Under the pieces are notes generated by a model. The model was given only the letters and a program-made list of their open reading frames with translations, was not told the origin of the DNA and did no database searches. The translations under genes were made by a program, and so were the position numbers. Below, one piece after another: positions 25,661-36,515 of a stretch of 64,000 bases of DNA. How positions within the stretch are numbered: position 1 is the first letter of the stretch; each line of letters starts with the position of its first letter. The DNA comes from Desmodus rotundus (lineage: Eukaryota; Chordata; Mammalia; Chiroptera; Phyllostomidae), in assembly GCF_022682495.2 (NCBI RefSeq), contig NC_071399.1, forward strand, positions 8,165,342 to 8,229,341, in the 5' to 3' direction.

Positions 25661-26056
25661 GTAACGGGAACGGATAGTTCCTCTCGTGTTCCAGTAGGAC
25701 AGAAAAAAAAATCTCTGCCAAAACGGACCACACGCTTTTCTTAGTTTTGTAATTAAAAATGAAGGCACCTGTGTTACTTCAAAAATAACCTGCCTTCTTC
25801 AGTTGTAAGACTTTTTTAATTGACACTGAGAAAAAGAAATGAAATTGGATTCCATGAGGAATCCCACCGAGGTTCCATCCCACCTCTGCAACCCAACCTT
25901 GTTCAAGTACACCGACACTGTGGTTCCTGGGAGCCAGTCAGAAACAGCTGAACATTTTCATCCTTCACGGTTCGACTATAGGAGGAGTGATGTCAAAACT
26001 AAACATACCTCGCATGCCTACGTCATGACCCAATGAATTTTAAGAATGATATTTGG

Positions 26057-26302
26057 GCCCTGGCCAGTGTGGCTCGGTTGGTTGGAGTGTCATTCCAGAG
26101 GTCACAAGTTCAATTCCTGGTCAGGCCACATACCCAGGTTGTGGGTTTGATCCCCTGTCGGGGCAGGTACAGGAGGCAACCAAATGTTTCTTTCTCACAT
26201 CAGTATCTCTCTCTGTCTCTCTGTTTCCCCTCTCTTCCTTCCTCTCGCTCTTAAAACAATGAAAATAATGTCCTCGGGTGAGGATAAAAAAAATTTTTAA
26301 AT
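26057..26302 (+). mobile_element. VES/Rhin-type tRNA-derived SINE in intron 2
   Basis: It starts with ggccctggccagtgtggctc and has an A box (tGGCTCGGTTGG), a B box (agttcaattcc) and the ggcacca-type repeat of the B-box module. The body ends with the CT-rich tract and the tail motif gtcctcgggtgaggat plus an A-rich end. The flanks gatatttgg and cacatttgg share atttgg, a possible short or eroded duplication. It lies in the same orientation as STOX2, 400 bp after exon 2. Confidence 0.85.
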
Positions 26303-27296
26303 CACATTTGGTAAATTACAAAAGATCTCACTGTAAAAACAGTAAAATATACTAAAGATTATATAAAATAATAAAATGTTTTCTCTTAACTGTTATAAAA
26401 AGAAGACAATAGCCCCGCTGCTGTGTGAAAGGCATTTGAAGCCTCCAGTGCTAGAAGGTGTTAGGAAGGGGGATGAACTGAAGAACACATACCCCATCTC
26501 AGGAGACGCAGCCCTTACTTCGCTGCAGTCTGTCACTCCCTTTCTCCAAAAAAAAGGACCCTACCAGACTTGCAAAATCTGCTGTTTTTCCAAGAGAATC
26601 TGGAATTTCAATTTTATGTGACATGCATGTGCGTTTTAACATGAGTATGCCAAAGACATGCAAGTCAAATAAAACACATTATCAGGCCACCAGTTTGCCA
26701 GCTTGGTTTGCATGCGACCTCTACCTGGGTTGAAATAGAGCTTATGTTAAACACCAATGCTTCACATATTTTCATTCAATGGAGAAGAGACCTTAGTAAA
26801 TATAAGCTGTTGGCTGTATCAGTTAGTGTTCGCTCCAAAAAACCTGGGCAACAAGCAAATACAGAACATGAATGGCATACACCAATAAACATTTATTTAG
26901 CTCAAGTGTCGTGGGTTCTCCAGGAGTCAGGTGATTCAGATGGGTCCTAGTCAGGTGGCTCTGAGTCACCTGTACCCCATCCTCCCTGGAAAAGGGGGCA
27001 AGCAGAGTCTTGCTCTGTGCGTGGTGACGGCAAAGGCACAAGAGAACCAGCTTGGATGCAAAAGGGCCTGGCAGCACTTTGGTAGTGCCACGCACACTAA
27101 CATTTCATTGGCCAAACTCAAGGTCATGGTGTGGGGTGATGTACCCAGCCCTGGGGAGAGGACAGAAAGACTGCTTCTAAACTAAGTAGTAATGTATGAT
27201 GTCGAGTCTCCCCACTTTTCCTGGTAATTTTTCCTTCTCTTTCCATTTCCCAATTAATGAGTTTGAAATTATGTGTACTGTTTAAAAACTCTGACG

Positions 27297-27494
27297 GGGT
27301 GTACAACCTGCAGCCCTCAGGCCGCATGTGGCCCAAGGTGGCCATGAATGTGGCCCAACACAAAATCGTAAATTTACTTAAAACCTTTTTTTTTTGCTCA
27401 TCAGTTTTCATTAGAGTTTGTGTTCTTAATGTGTGGCTCAAGACAACCCTTTTTCCAGCGTGGCCCAGAGATGCCCAGCGGTTGGACACCCCTG
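27297..27494. mobile_element. hAT-type MITE with perfect 8-bp target duplication
   Basis: The left end gggtgtacaacctgcag and the right end ggttggacacccctg form inverted repeats of the common hAT CAGGGGTGTCC type. The octamer CTCTGACG flanks it exactly at 27289-27296 and 27495-27502, the duplication size typical of hAT transposition. The left terminus appears to have lost its first few bases. The 198-bp body contains gtggcccaa repeats and a T10 run and is non-coding. Confidence 0.8.
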
Positions 27495-28456
27495 CTCTGA
27501 CGGGAGCCCACCCGTGCAACCTATAAGTTACCTTAAGTTTTGTAACCTTTGATGCTCTTTGAATGTTCTTCACTAATTGTTTGTCTCTCCTTGTTAACTT
27601 CCAGGCAAACCTTTTCCTTTCAGTAGTAAGGTAAGGGAAGGGTCAGCTCGGGTGGAAAGCTTATCTGTATTCTTTAAGCTCTTAAAATCCAAATTCGTGA
27701 TGAACTCTGGGAGTAGAGTCTGAAAATGATAGAACGTGCGAACGTTAAATTTCACAACCACATCTCTTTCAGGTGACCCCTACGGATTTCTAGTAGAACC
27801 CTGAATTTCGTAGACAATTGAAAATATCAGTCATTACACTAGGGCTTACTAATAAAATAATTATCATGGATATCAGTGACTACCACTAAAAGCATTTGCA
27901 AATGAACAGGTAGAAGGATGGAAAAGGGATCAAACAGGGAATGTTTTTCTATTTTGTCTTTTTTTTCCAAATTAAACATTATTTGATTGATATACTTGCA
28001 AATATAAGACAAAAACCTTAGATGTAAATTTTCTCTGGAAACTTTCTTATCCCTTCATTTGGGAATAATCAGAGAGCTTAGTCCTAATGGTAAGGAATGA
28101 TTACAGCGTAGTCATGATTCTATACAGTTTTGTAAGGGTTCTAAGATAACTTGGAAGGCCTACAATCAGCAAATTCTAGAATACAGCTAAATTTTTGTCA
28201 TATAGTAATAGCTACTTTTATGAATTAGGCCCTTTCCTTTAATCTAGCAGCACGGTAAACTCAATCGTGAAATCTTATAAGTGAGCCTTACCATTTTTAG
28301 GAAAACTTCTGTTTTAATTTTGACTGAATGTATGCTACCACGTAAGATACCCTGAGTTTTAAATATGGGTTTGTTATCTGGGTTGTCATGCTGCGCAACT
28401 CCAGGGGGTGACAATTGTACTGAGTGTCTCTTCTCAGGAGCTGAATTCTGTGTGAA

Positions 28457-28469
28457 TAGCGCCCCCTGA
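28457..28469 (-). promoter_or_regulatory. CTCF-like core motif in intron 2
   Basis: TAGCGCCCCCTGA is one base from the reverse complement of the strong CTCF core (tagcgccccctgg). It sits in unique sequence. This is a motif match only; binding is not shown. Confidence 0.4.
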
Positions 28470-29085
28470 AGTTGTTGAGAAGAAGGTTGTTAGTAGGGCT
28501 TAGCAACTGTTTTAAGTTTAAAGCATTTTTTGTTGTATACCATCTCCCAAGAATTGCATTGATATGGTTTGGATTATATCACTAATTCAATTGGAATTCG
28601 CTTTTATTTTGGGCAGAAACTCCCATAAAAATTTCAGAAAAAAAAATTGTGATTATCCTGGCATTGAAGTCACTTGCAGGAAAACCAGTTCCCTGTTTCT
28701 CAAGAGCAGAAGGAAAGGAAAGCATGCAGGTCAAACATGAAGTAATTATGTATAGTAATACCTTCTTCCTGGGCAATGTCACCTTTCCTGCCTTGGTCAC
28801 TAAGGATGCCTTCTGGAGAAGGTGACATGGGTGTCTGTGTCACATCATAGTCATGGCCTCGTTTCCCTTGAGTGATCCCAGCTGTTTCCAATGCTTTTGT
28901 ATCCCACCTTCCTAGTTTTGGAAGGATTGGGGGAGCCCACACTTCTCTGCTTACCCAGCTGTTCTAGGTTGCTAGGCAGTGTTCTCTGAAGGTAATCTAG
29001 GTTTCCGTGGGCCCTGACCCAAAGTTGAGACTACTAATAGCTACTGTATTGAGTCCTCACTGTATGTGAGGTACTATTGTACACA

Positions 29086-29600
29086 CTGGGTTGGCCAAAA
29101 AGTCCATTTAGTTTTTTTCTGTAAAATAAAAGACAAAATTTCATTTTCACCAATAACTTTATTGATTTGGATATTTTAAGCACATCAGCTATCTCCCACA
29201 TGTTAGAACATTGATTGTTCTCATCAATGTCTTGATTTGATCGCTATCAACTTCAACTGGTCTACCCAACCATGGAGCATCACCAAGAAATCTCCAGCAC
29301 AAAACTTCTCAAACCCCTTTTGACACATTCGATCAGTCACAGCACCTTCTCCATACACTGCACAAATCTCGTTTTTGCATTTCTTGAAATAATAAAGTGT
29401 AATATGCCAAAAACGTTGTGTGTATTTTCTTCCATCTTCAATATTAAAGTGGATACACAGAAATTCACCAATTTTGATAACTTTTTTTAAATGCACGCTA
29501 ATATACAACCTTAACAAAACTGTTTCGAATGAAGTTAAAGACAACTAAGCACTGCTAGAGTCATCTTATGGAAAAAAAATGAACTTTCTGGCCAACCCAA
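29086..29600 (-). mobile_element. Mariner element, internally deleted
   Basis: The 515-bp element begins ctgggttggccaaaaagtcc and ends actttctggccaacccaa, its inverted repeat, with TA immediately after (29601-29602). On the minus strand it carries the start of a mariner transposase. A full mariner is about 1.3 kb, so roughly 0.8 kb including the catalytic aspartates is missing. It interrupts a MIR element. Confidence 0.85.
29224..29544 (-). pseudogene. Mariner transposase N-terminal fragment
   Basis: A 106-codon open frame on the minus strand whose middle reads LYYFKKCKN, then ICAVYGEGAV, then FEKFCAGDF. These match the two helix-turn-helix motifs of the mariner DNA-binding domain. About six residues expected between FKK..KN and ICAVYG are missing, and the first ~40 codons are probably leader sequence. 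The frame stops soon after the GDF motif and the DDD catalytic domain is absent, so no active transposase can be made. Confidence 0.75.
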
Positions 29601-29734
29601 TACATTACATTCATTTAAACCCACAACAACCCTGTGTGGGTAGGTACGATTAAGATCCACATTTTGGTGGTAGTGAATGGGGGCTCAGAGAGGTTAAGTA
29701 AGTTGCCTAAGATGATACCAGCTGGGTTAAGTTT

Positions 29735-30115
29735 TCTAGAGCATCCATAACATAGTACATGTGGCTTAAACGACAGAAATGTATTGTCTTACAGTTCTGG
29801 AGGCTAGAATTCCAACATCGAGGTACCACTCGAGTTGGTGGGCTCCTTCTGAAGGCTGCGAGGGCCGAGTCTGTTCCAGGACTGTCTCCTCAGCTGATGG
29901 ACAGCCGTCTTCTCCCAGTGTCTCTTCTCATTGTCTTCTCTCTCTGTGCATCTCTGTGTTCAAATTTCCCCCTCTAAAATGACACCAGTCGTATAGGTTA
30001 GGGCCCTCCTAATGACCTCATTGTAACTCGATTCTCTTTATAAAGACTCTGTCTCCACCTAAGGTCACATTCTGGGGTACTGGGGTTAGGACTTGAGTCT
30101 ACAAATGGCAGAAGG
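29735..30115 (+). repeat. Unnamed ancient repeat, copy 1
   Basis: Contains tggcttaaacgacagaaatg, then acagttctggaggctag, then gttagggccctcctaatgac, a widely dispersed old mammalian repeat whose family name I do not assign. The same core appears in copy 2 at 32890-33228. Confidence 0.6.
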
Positions 30116-30281
30116 TAGGGGGCATAATCCAACCAATAACATCCATTAACAGTGATGGATTTCTATCTGGCAGTCTGGCTCCGGAGCCCAAGCTTTCAGT
30201 CTGCATGAACTGTCATTTTTGTGGATCAGACACGGTTGAATATTGGCAGTCTGATTCAACCTGACCTGTTTCCAAACTGCC

Positions 30282-30370
30282 ATCATGCACCCCATGTGAC
30301 GTTTCATTCAACGACAGACCACGTGTACAATGGTGGTCCCTGAGATTACAATGGAGCTGGACTTCCTGTA
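30282..30370 (+). repeat. Tigger-like DNA transposon fragment
   Basis: The phrases atcatgcaccccatgtgacg, aacgacagaccacgtg and tacaatggtggtccctgaga follow the 5' end of a pogo-type Tigger element. The fragment is short and CpG-decayed. Confidence 0.5.
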
Positions 30371-31216
30371 AGAAATAGAAGGACATGTAGTTGAGGAGGA
30401 TTTGTTTTCCTCCGACAGGATCAGTTTCTGTGGGGCTTGGCAGTAGGTTCCCTCTCACTCCCAGCCCCTCAGTGTTGAGTGCACATGTGATGTCTCGGTC
30501 CTTCGGCCTCTGTCCTGTCTCAGTGTGGAGGAGCCCATCCCCCCAGCATCACACACTCAGGGGGTGCTGCATTGCCCCCAGACCTAGTCTGATGGGCCCA
30601 GAGAACATGGCTATACATTCTTTTTCAGGGACCTAAGACCTTGTACAAGGACGCAGGCCCAGAGGAGCTACCTGCACAGGTGTTAGGGCCACTGCCACTT
30701 TAGTGAGAGCTTTCTGTGGTTGGGTGGGGCCAGCCTGTCCCTGGACTTGGGAAATATGTTCAGGTTGTAATGATCTAAAGCATAGATGAGCTTTCTTTCT
30801 TCCATCACTTCAGTGCCAGAGGGTCAATGGAACTGAAAACAAGTTTCCAAAGTCAAAATATTGAGTCCTCATTTCTACACCGTCTCCACGTTCAGTGCTC
30901 TTTTTTGTAATGACTACCACAGAGCTCCTTAATCTGACACTGCTCCAATGTGCAACAGGCAAAATGACACAGCCACGACAGTCCCCTGTGCCCCTTTATC
31001 TTCCCTTCTTGATCTCTCATTCCTACTACTGACCCTCAGGCCACCGTTCACTCCCTCCTGACTGTCACTCTGTTGGTGGTCTCTGCCCTGCCCAGCCACT
31101 TGCTCCTCGATGTTTCCAATCAGCCCAGCCCACAACCCTCTTCACGGAGCAGCATCGACAGCTCCGGTGTTCTTTCTGACCCCATCGGAAGTAAGCAGGG
31201 AGAGGGACTTGTGGGA

Positions 31217-31942
31217 CAGTGTTTACGAAATCTACAGTGGTGTACAGTAGTGTCCCAGGCCTTCACACTCACTCACCCTTGGCTCACTGACTCACCCAGA
31301 GCAACATTGAGTCCTACAAGCTCCGTTCATGGTAAATGTCCTGTACAGGTGCACCATTTTTTAAAAGTAATTTTTTATTTTTCAATTATAGTTGACATAC
31401 AATATCATACTCGTTTCAGGTGTATAACCCAGTGATTGGACATTATATATCTTACTAAGTGATCACCTGGATAAATTCTAGGACTTATCCGACAACATGC
31501 ATAGTTATTACAATGTTATTGACTATATTCCTATGCCGTAATTTTTTATATCCCCTGACTATTCTGTAACTACCAATTTGTGCACTTCTTAACACCTTCA
31601 TTTTATTCACTCATTCCCCTACCCCCTTCCCACCTTTCACCCAGTCCCTCGACCTCCTCCCCATTTTTATCTTTTATACCATAATTTTACTGTGCCTTCT
31701 CTGTGTTTAGGCAAGCAAGTTCTTATCATTGTGCTACACTTGCCTGCAGTATTCAGTATAGTAACCTACCTACCGTCCAGGTTTGTGTCCTAGGAGCAGT
31801 AGGCGACATCCGCCATCTAGCCGAGGTGTGTAGTGGGCTAGACCATCTAGGTTTGAGTGAACTCTCTACGAATGTTCACACAACAACAAGATCACCTAAA
31901 CTACATTTCTCTGAACGTGTCCCTGTAGTTAAGTGACACGTG
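31217..31942 (-). mobile_element. Old DNA-transposon-like repeat split by an L1 3' end
   Basis: The left part (31217-31361: acgaaatctacagtggtgta, then ggtaaatgtcctgtacaggt) and the right part (31661-31942: accataattttactgtgcc, ggtttgtgtcctaggagcag, gttaagtgacacgtgg) join into a familiar dispersed repeat in reverse orientation. I do not assign its family name. A 299-bp antisense L1 end separates them. Confidence 0.6.
31362..31660 (-). mobile_element. Antisense L1 3' end
   Basis: It begins with a T-rich tract, then tttcaattatagttgacata, ttcaggtgtataacccagtg and catagttattacaatgttat, the laurasiatherian L1 3' UTR read in reverse. CCATTTTT flanks both sides (31354-31361 and 31661-31668), probably the target duplication. 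It interrupts an older repeat. Confidence 0.75.
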
Positions 31943-32889
31943 GCCATATATCATTCAGGTCAACCTTATAAACGTGGTAACCATCAATGTACCTGGCAAT
32001 GAGGAATGGAGAACAGCCAAGAGCTAAAGTAAACGCACTACAGTCTGGAGAATGTACGCTTCCTTAAGTGTGCATATGCCCAATTCTGTCTCTTCGGGTA
32101 GCCGGGGCATACACATACACGCAAAACCCTTTGAAAACAGTGTCCGTTACTCTACCAAGGAGTTATCTATGGTTTCCTTCTGAAATTTCTCTTCTGGCAA
32201 GTATGGCAGTTTTGGACCAGGGACCAGAGAGACATGGAACATCTAAGTTTTCATGAGTGTATTTCTTAGGGCTCCTGGTTACGAGTTAGGAAAACCACCT
32301 CCGTCCTGCTGACTCGTGCCAAGAAGGGTCTGCCCTGGATTCCACCAGGGCTATAATTCAAAATTGACCATGGTAGTTTAAAATGGGAGAGAACTGCATC
32401 ATGAACCATGGTCAAGACCAATTGTCCTTTTATATAATTTATAAAGTTCAGTTTATTAAGTAAACTTAATCTTTAAAAACGTGTGGAGAAGTTCCAAGTA
32501 TATCCGGTAGCCTCTCTGTGTTGTAGCTTTGCTTTTCAATACCAAGATGGCTTCTCAACCCTGTTTCCCTAATTGCTTTAATAGAAAAAAAGTCTTTTTT
32601 GTTGATGTATATCATATCATGTAAAACATTTCTCATTTCTCTATTTATTTAAAAATATTCTATCTTTAAAGATTCAGTTCGGTAAAGCCTTTTTACAACA
32701 GTAGTGACCTAACTTCATCACACTCCCCTTTCTCTCCCCACCCCTTCCGCTTTCTCCTTCTGTCGGTGGTAATGCTCGTAAGCGTCATCAGAGAAAACTG
32801 GGATTCCCACTGAGCCTAAGGGACACCTTCGAATGCTGCGTCCTTGCTCTCTGATGATACTTTGAAGCTTGGCCACAGTAACAGGATGT

Positions 32890-33228
32890 TGTCATAGTCG
32901 GTCTGGGCTGCTGTAACAAGAGACCATAGACAGGGGAGCTTCAACGACAGACATTTATTTCTCACAGTTCTGGAGGCTAGGAAGTGAGTCCAAGGTCAAG
33001 GTGCCTGCACATTTGGTGTAGAGTGAGGATCCTCTTCCTGGGTCCTCACATTACAGAGCAAGAGGGCTGTGATCTTCACTTCTCATAATGTCACATCATG
33101 GGGGGGCTCCATCTCATGACCTCATCTAACCCTATGGTCCCACCCCCCAATACCTTTGTATTGGGGCTTGACTGTATGAGTCTTGGGGGAACACAAACAT
33201 TCAGTCCACGGCAGATTCTGAACCATCA
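32890..33228 (+). repeat. Unnamed ancient repeat, copy 2, ending beside exon 3
   Basis: Shares tctggctgctgtaac-type head sequence (gtctgggctgctgtaacaag), then cacagttctggaggctagg, catctcatgacctcatctaa and the end cattcagtccacggcag. It stops about 70 bp before the exon 3 acceptor, so it lies within splicing-regulatory distance. Confidence 0.6.
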
Positions 33229-33283
33229 GGGATCTAAAGCATGTTTCCCCTCCCTGCTCACGAGTGTGTTCTCTTGGTTTTAG

Positions 33284-35552
33284 GTGTTCCCACCCCAAGC
33301 CAAGAAATTCTGAGGCACACGCTGAACACGCTGGTGCGGGAGAGGAAGATCTACCCAACTCCAGACGGCTATTTCATTGTGACCCCGCAGACTTATTTCA
33401 TAACTCCTTCCCTCATAAGAACTAACAGTAAGTGGTACCATTTGGACGAGAGGATACCTGACAGGTCTCAGTGTACCTCCCCACAACCCGGAACCATTAC
33501 ACCCTCTGCTTCAGGCTGCGTCAGGGAAAGGACATTACCCAGAAACCACTGCGACTCTTGCCACTGCTGCAGAGAAGACATGCACAGCATGCACGCGTCG
33601 ACCCTGCAGAGGAAACCTGCCAAGGACTGCAAGGACCCGTACTGCCCTCCTTCACTCTGCCAGGTGCCACCCACCGAAAAGAGCAAAAGTACTGTAAATT
33701 TTTCTTACAAGGCAGAAACTCTCTCCAAACCTAAAGATAGTGAAAAGCAGTCCAAAAAATTTGGGCTCAAGTTATTCCGGCTCAGTTTTAAAAAAGACAA
33801 GACCAAACAGCTAGCCAATTTCTCCGCCCAGTTTCCTCCCGAGGAGTGGCCGCTGCGAGACGAGGACACGCCGACGACCATCCCTCGGGAGGTGGAAATG
33901 GAAATCATTCGGCGTATCAACCCGGACTTGACCGTGGAGAACGTCATGAGGCACACTGCACTAATGAAGAAGCTCGAAGAGGAAAAAGCGCATAGGAGTA
34001 AAGCAGGATCCTCTGCCCATCACAGTGGAAGAAGTAAAAAGAGTAGGACTCATCGGAAGTCCCATGGGAAGTCTCGGTCACACAGCAAGACGCGAGTTTC
34101 TAAAGGAGACCCGTCGGAAGGTTCCCACCTGGATATCCCAGGTGACAGAGAGTATGACTTCTGCGACCCTCTCACCAGGGCCCCCAGGGAGGGCTGCTTC
34201 ATCATTGAACACAAAGGAGAGAACTTCATCATGCACAGCAACACCAACGTGATCGAGCCTCATTTCCCCATGACGCCGGAATGGGATGTGTCGGGAGAAC
34301 TGGCCAAAAGGAGGACTGAGATGCCTTTTCCTGAACCTTCCAGGGGGAGCTCCCACTCAAAAGTGCACCGAAGCCACAGCCATACCCAGGACCGGCGGTC
34401 CAGGAACGAGAGGTCCAGCAAAGCCAAGGAGCGGTCCAGGTCCATGGACAACTCTAAAGGCCCCCTGGGTGCCTCCTCTCTGGGGACACCGGATGACCTG
34501 GCCGAAGGCTGCAGCCAGGATGACCAGACGCCCATCCAGTCCTACATCGACGACAGTACTCTGAGGCCTGCACAGACCGCCGGTCATCAAAGGGCTCACA
34601 TTTTGTCCACAGGCTATAAAGAGGTGTGTATTCCAGAAAAAGTCGGTGGCAGCAAGGAACCGTCCAGCGCTTGTAGCCTCTTGGAGCCAGGCAAACCACC
34701 CGAGAGTTTGCCATCCTATGGTGAACTCAACTCTTGTCCCACAAAAACAGCCACGGATGACTATTTCCAGTGCAACACCTCCAGTGAGACAGTGCTCACG
34801 GCACCGTCACCTCTGGGAAAGAATAAAGAGGACCATGACACTCTAGCCCTGGCAGAAGGGGTGAAAAAGCTGCCTCTCTCTGATAGGCCGGCCCCCCATT
34901 CCTCCAGGGAGCCTGTGGGGCACAAGGAGGAGTCGCCAAAAGGGCCCGGTGGGGGCCCAGCTGCTCCCAGCGCCACAGCAGAAGGGATGGCCAATGGACG
35001 CCTCATCCAGCATCACGGCGCCGAGCCCAGCAGCCTGGACAAGAGGAAAGAGATATTCAGCAAAGACACACTGTTCAAACCTCTTCACAGCACCTTGTCC
35101 GTCAACAGCTATCACAAGTCCAGCCTGTCCCTCCTCAAATCTCACCCGAAGACACCCACTGATGCACTGCCAGGCCGATGTGAGAAGCTGGAGCCATCAC
35201 CCCTGGGGACCTCGGGGGCACAAGTCCTGCCTGCCCTCCAGCGTCAGCAGGAGTCTGGGGGGAACCAGGAAGCCTCGTTTGACTATTACAATGTCTCCGA
35301 TGATGATGACTCTGAGGAAGGGGCAAACAAGACCACCGAGGAGGAGAAGAACCGAGATGATGTGGGCACCATGCAGTGGCTCCTTGAGAGGGAGAAGGAA
35401 AGAGACTTGCAGAGGAAATTTGAGAAGAACCTCACCCTTCTTGCTCCGAAAGAAACCGACAGCAGCAGCCACCAGAGAACCACCCATTCGGCACGCCTGG
35501 ACAGCATGGACAGCAGCAGCATCACTGTGGACAGCGGATTCAACTCCCCACG
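33284..35552 (+). CDS. STOX2: STOX2 large coding exon 3
   Basis: This 2269-nt exon opens after a pyrimidine-rich acceptor (ggttttag) and ends at the donor CG|GTAGGG. It completes the winged-helix domain (VPTPSQEILRHTLNTLVRER through KWYHLDERIP, roughly its first 75 codons). A Cys/His cluster follows (CDSCHCCRED), then a basic stretch (KKFGLKLFRLSFKKDK) that could be a nuclear localisation signal. Two Ser/His/Arg/Lys-rich tracts come next (SGRSKKSRTHRKSHGKSRSH and RSHSHTQDRRSRNERS). Near the end are an acidic patch (SFDYYNVSDDDDSEE) and a charged helix (WLLEREKERDLQRKFEKN). There is no internal stop or frameshift, and the protein closely follows human STOX2 as I remember it. STOX proteins are probable nuclear DNA-binding regulators; the paralogue STOX1 is linked to placental disease. 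The long region after the winged helix looks disordered and has no enzymatic motif. Confidence 0.97.
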
Positions 35553-35998
35553 GTAGGGAGAGGCGTCCTTCTGCACACACATACACCTACCAGGGCCTGG
35601 GGCTTTGTGCAAAGAACTCAAAAAGCTTCTGGTTTCACAGTCTCAGTTCTGTGAATGAGGGTTAAGAGTTGCGTGAGTGGTGTTGTTAACAACCTGTTTC
35701 TGACTTCTTTTTCAGGAATTGAAACAAATGTTTCTGCAGCTGTAGAGATCACCAATCTGGACTGGTGGGTTGGCTCCTCCCCTCAAACTCGCATCAGTCC
35801 AATCTAAATAAGACCAACATTTCCCAGTATTTTTTTCTATGTTTATATTGCCACCATTCTGATAAAGAAAGGGTTTTGTTGTGTTTTATTTTGAAGTCCT
35901 TAGAACATGGAGTAGAATGAGTAGGTAGTGGGGGCGGGGTGGGGGCTGGGAATGAACTGATTGACTCAAGCACTGTGGTCCCCTCTAGTGAGAATGTA

Positions 35999-36310
35999 CA
36001 GTTGACTCTTGAACAACACAGGTTTGAACTGTGTGGGTCAAGTAAGGGCAGATTTTTTCTCAGTAAATACTGTCAGTGTATTCTCTCTGATGATTTTCTT
36101 ACTAACATTTTCTCTAACTGACTTTATTGTAAGAATACAGTATTACTACATATACAAATAAGTGTTGATGCCTGTTTATATTATCTGTAAGGCTTCCCAT
36201 CAACAGTAGGCTATTCTGAGTTAAGTGTGCGGGGAGTCAAAAGTATACATGGACGTCCAACTGCGGGAGGGTCAAAACCCCTGCGCCCTGTGATGTCTAA
36301 GGGTCAACTG
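35999..36310 (+). mobile_element. Tigger2-like MITE in intron 3
   Basis: The left end cagttgactcttgaacaaca and the right end taagggtcaactg are inverted repeats of the Tigger2 type. TA duplications flank it exactly (35997-35998 and 36311-36312). At 312 bp it is a non-autonomous, internally deleted form without transposase. Confidence 0.85.
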
Positions 36311-36515
36311 TAAAATCAGGTCTGAAAACCTTCCCAGTAGACCTAGAAGCTAGTTGCCATTGGAACCCTGACTTTCTTTGTGACCCGCCCCTGCTTGCTC
36401 ATACTCCTTCCTCTCACCACTCACGCGTCAACAGGGAAATGGACCTTGTTCTTCCCACAGGAAGATCGGGGGCCTCTGCCCTGTTAGATCAGGGCACATG
36501 CCCGCGTGGTTCTCT

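Larger units (their letters stand above)
29031..29725 (+). mobile_element. MIR SINE split by the mariner element
   Basis: The left piece (about 29031-29085: tattgagtcctcactgtatg, then gaggtacta) and the right piece (29603-29725: acccacaacaaccctgtgtg, then gctcagagaggttaagtaag) are consecutive parts of the MIR core and tail in consensus orientation. Removing the mariner rejoins them. Confidence 0.8.
25661..33283 (+). other. STOX2 intron 2
   Basis: A 7.6-kb phase-1 intron between GTAACG and the acceptor ending in TTTTAG. It holds a VES-type SINE, a hAT-type MITE, a MIR split by a mariner remnant, a Tigger-like fragment, an old repeat split by L1, and two copies of one unnamed repeat. The second of these ends about 70 bp before exon 3. 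The unique stretch 27500-29030 includes a candidate microexon and a CTCF-like motif. Confidence 0.93.

Noticed and set aside
35197..35586. 129-codon minus-strand ORF over the end of exon 3
   Set aside because: An antisense shadow of the STOX2 coding sequence without its own features.
34949..35665. 238-codon ORF in another frame over STOX2 exon 3
   Set aside because: It overlaps the well-supported STOX2 frame, is rich in Pro/Arg/Ser as expected from reading GC-rich coding DNA out of frame, and has no recognisable domain. A dual-coding test across species would be needed to revive it.
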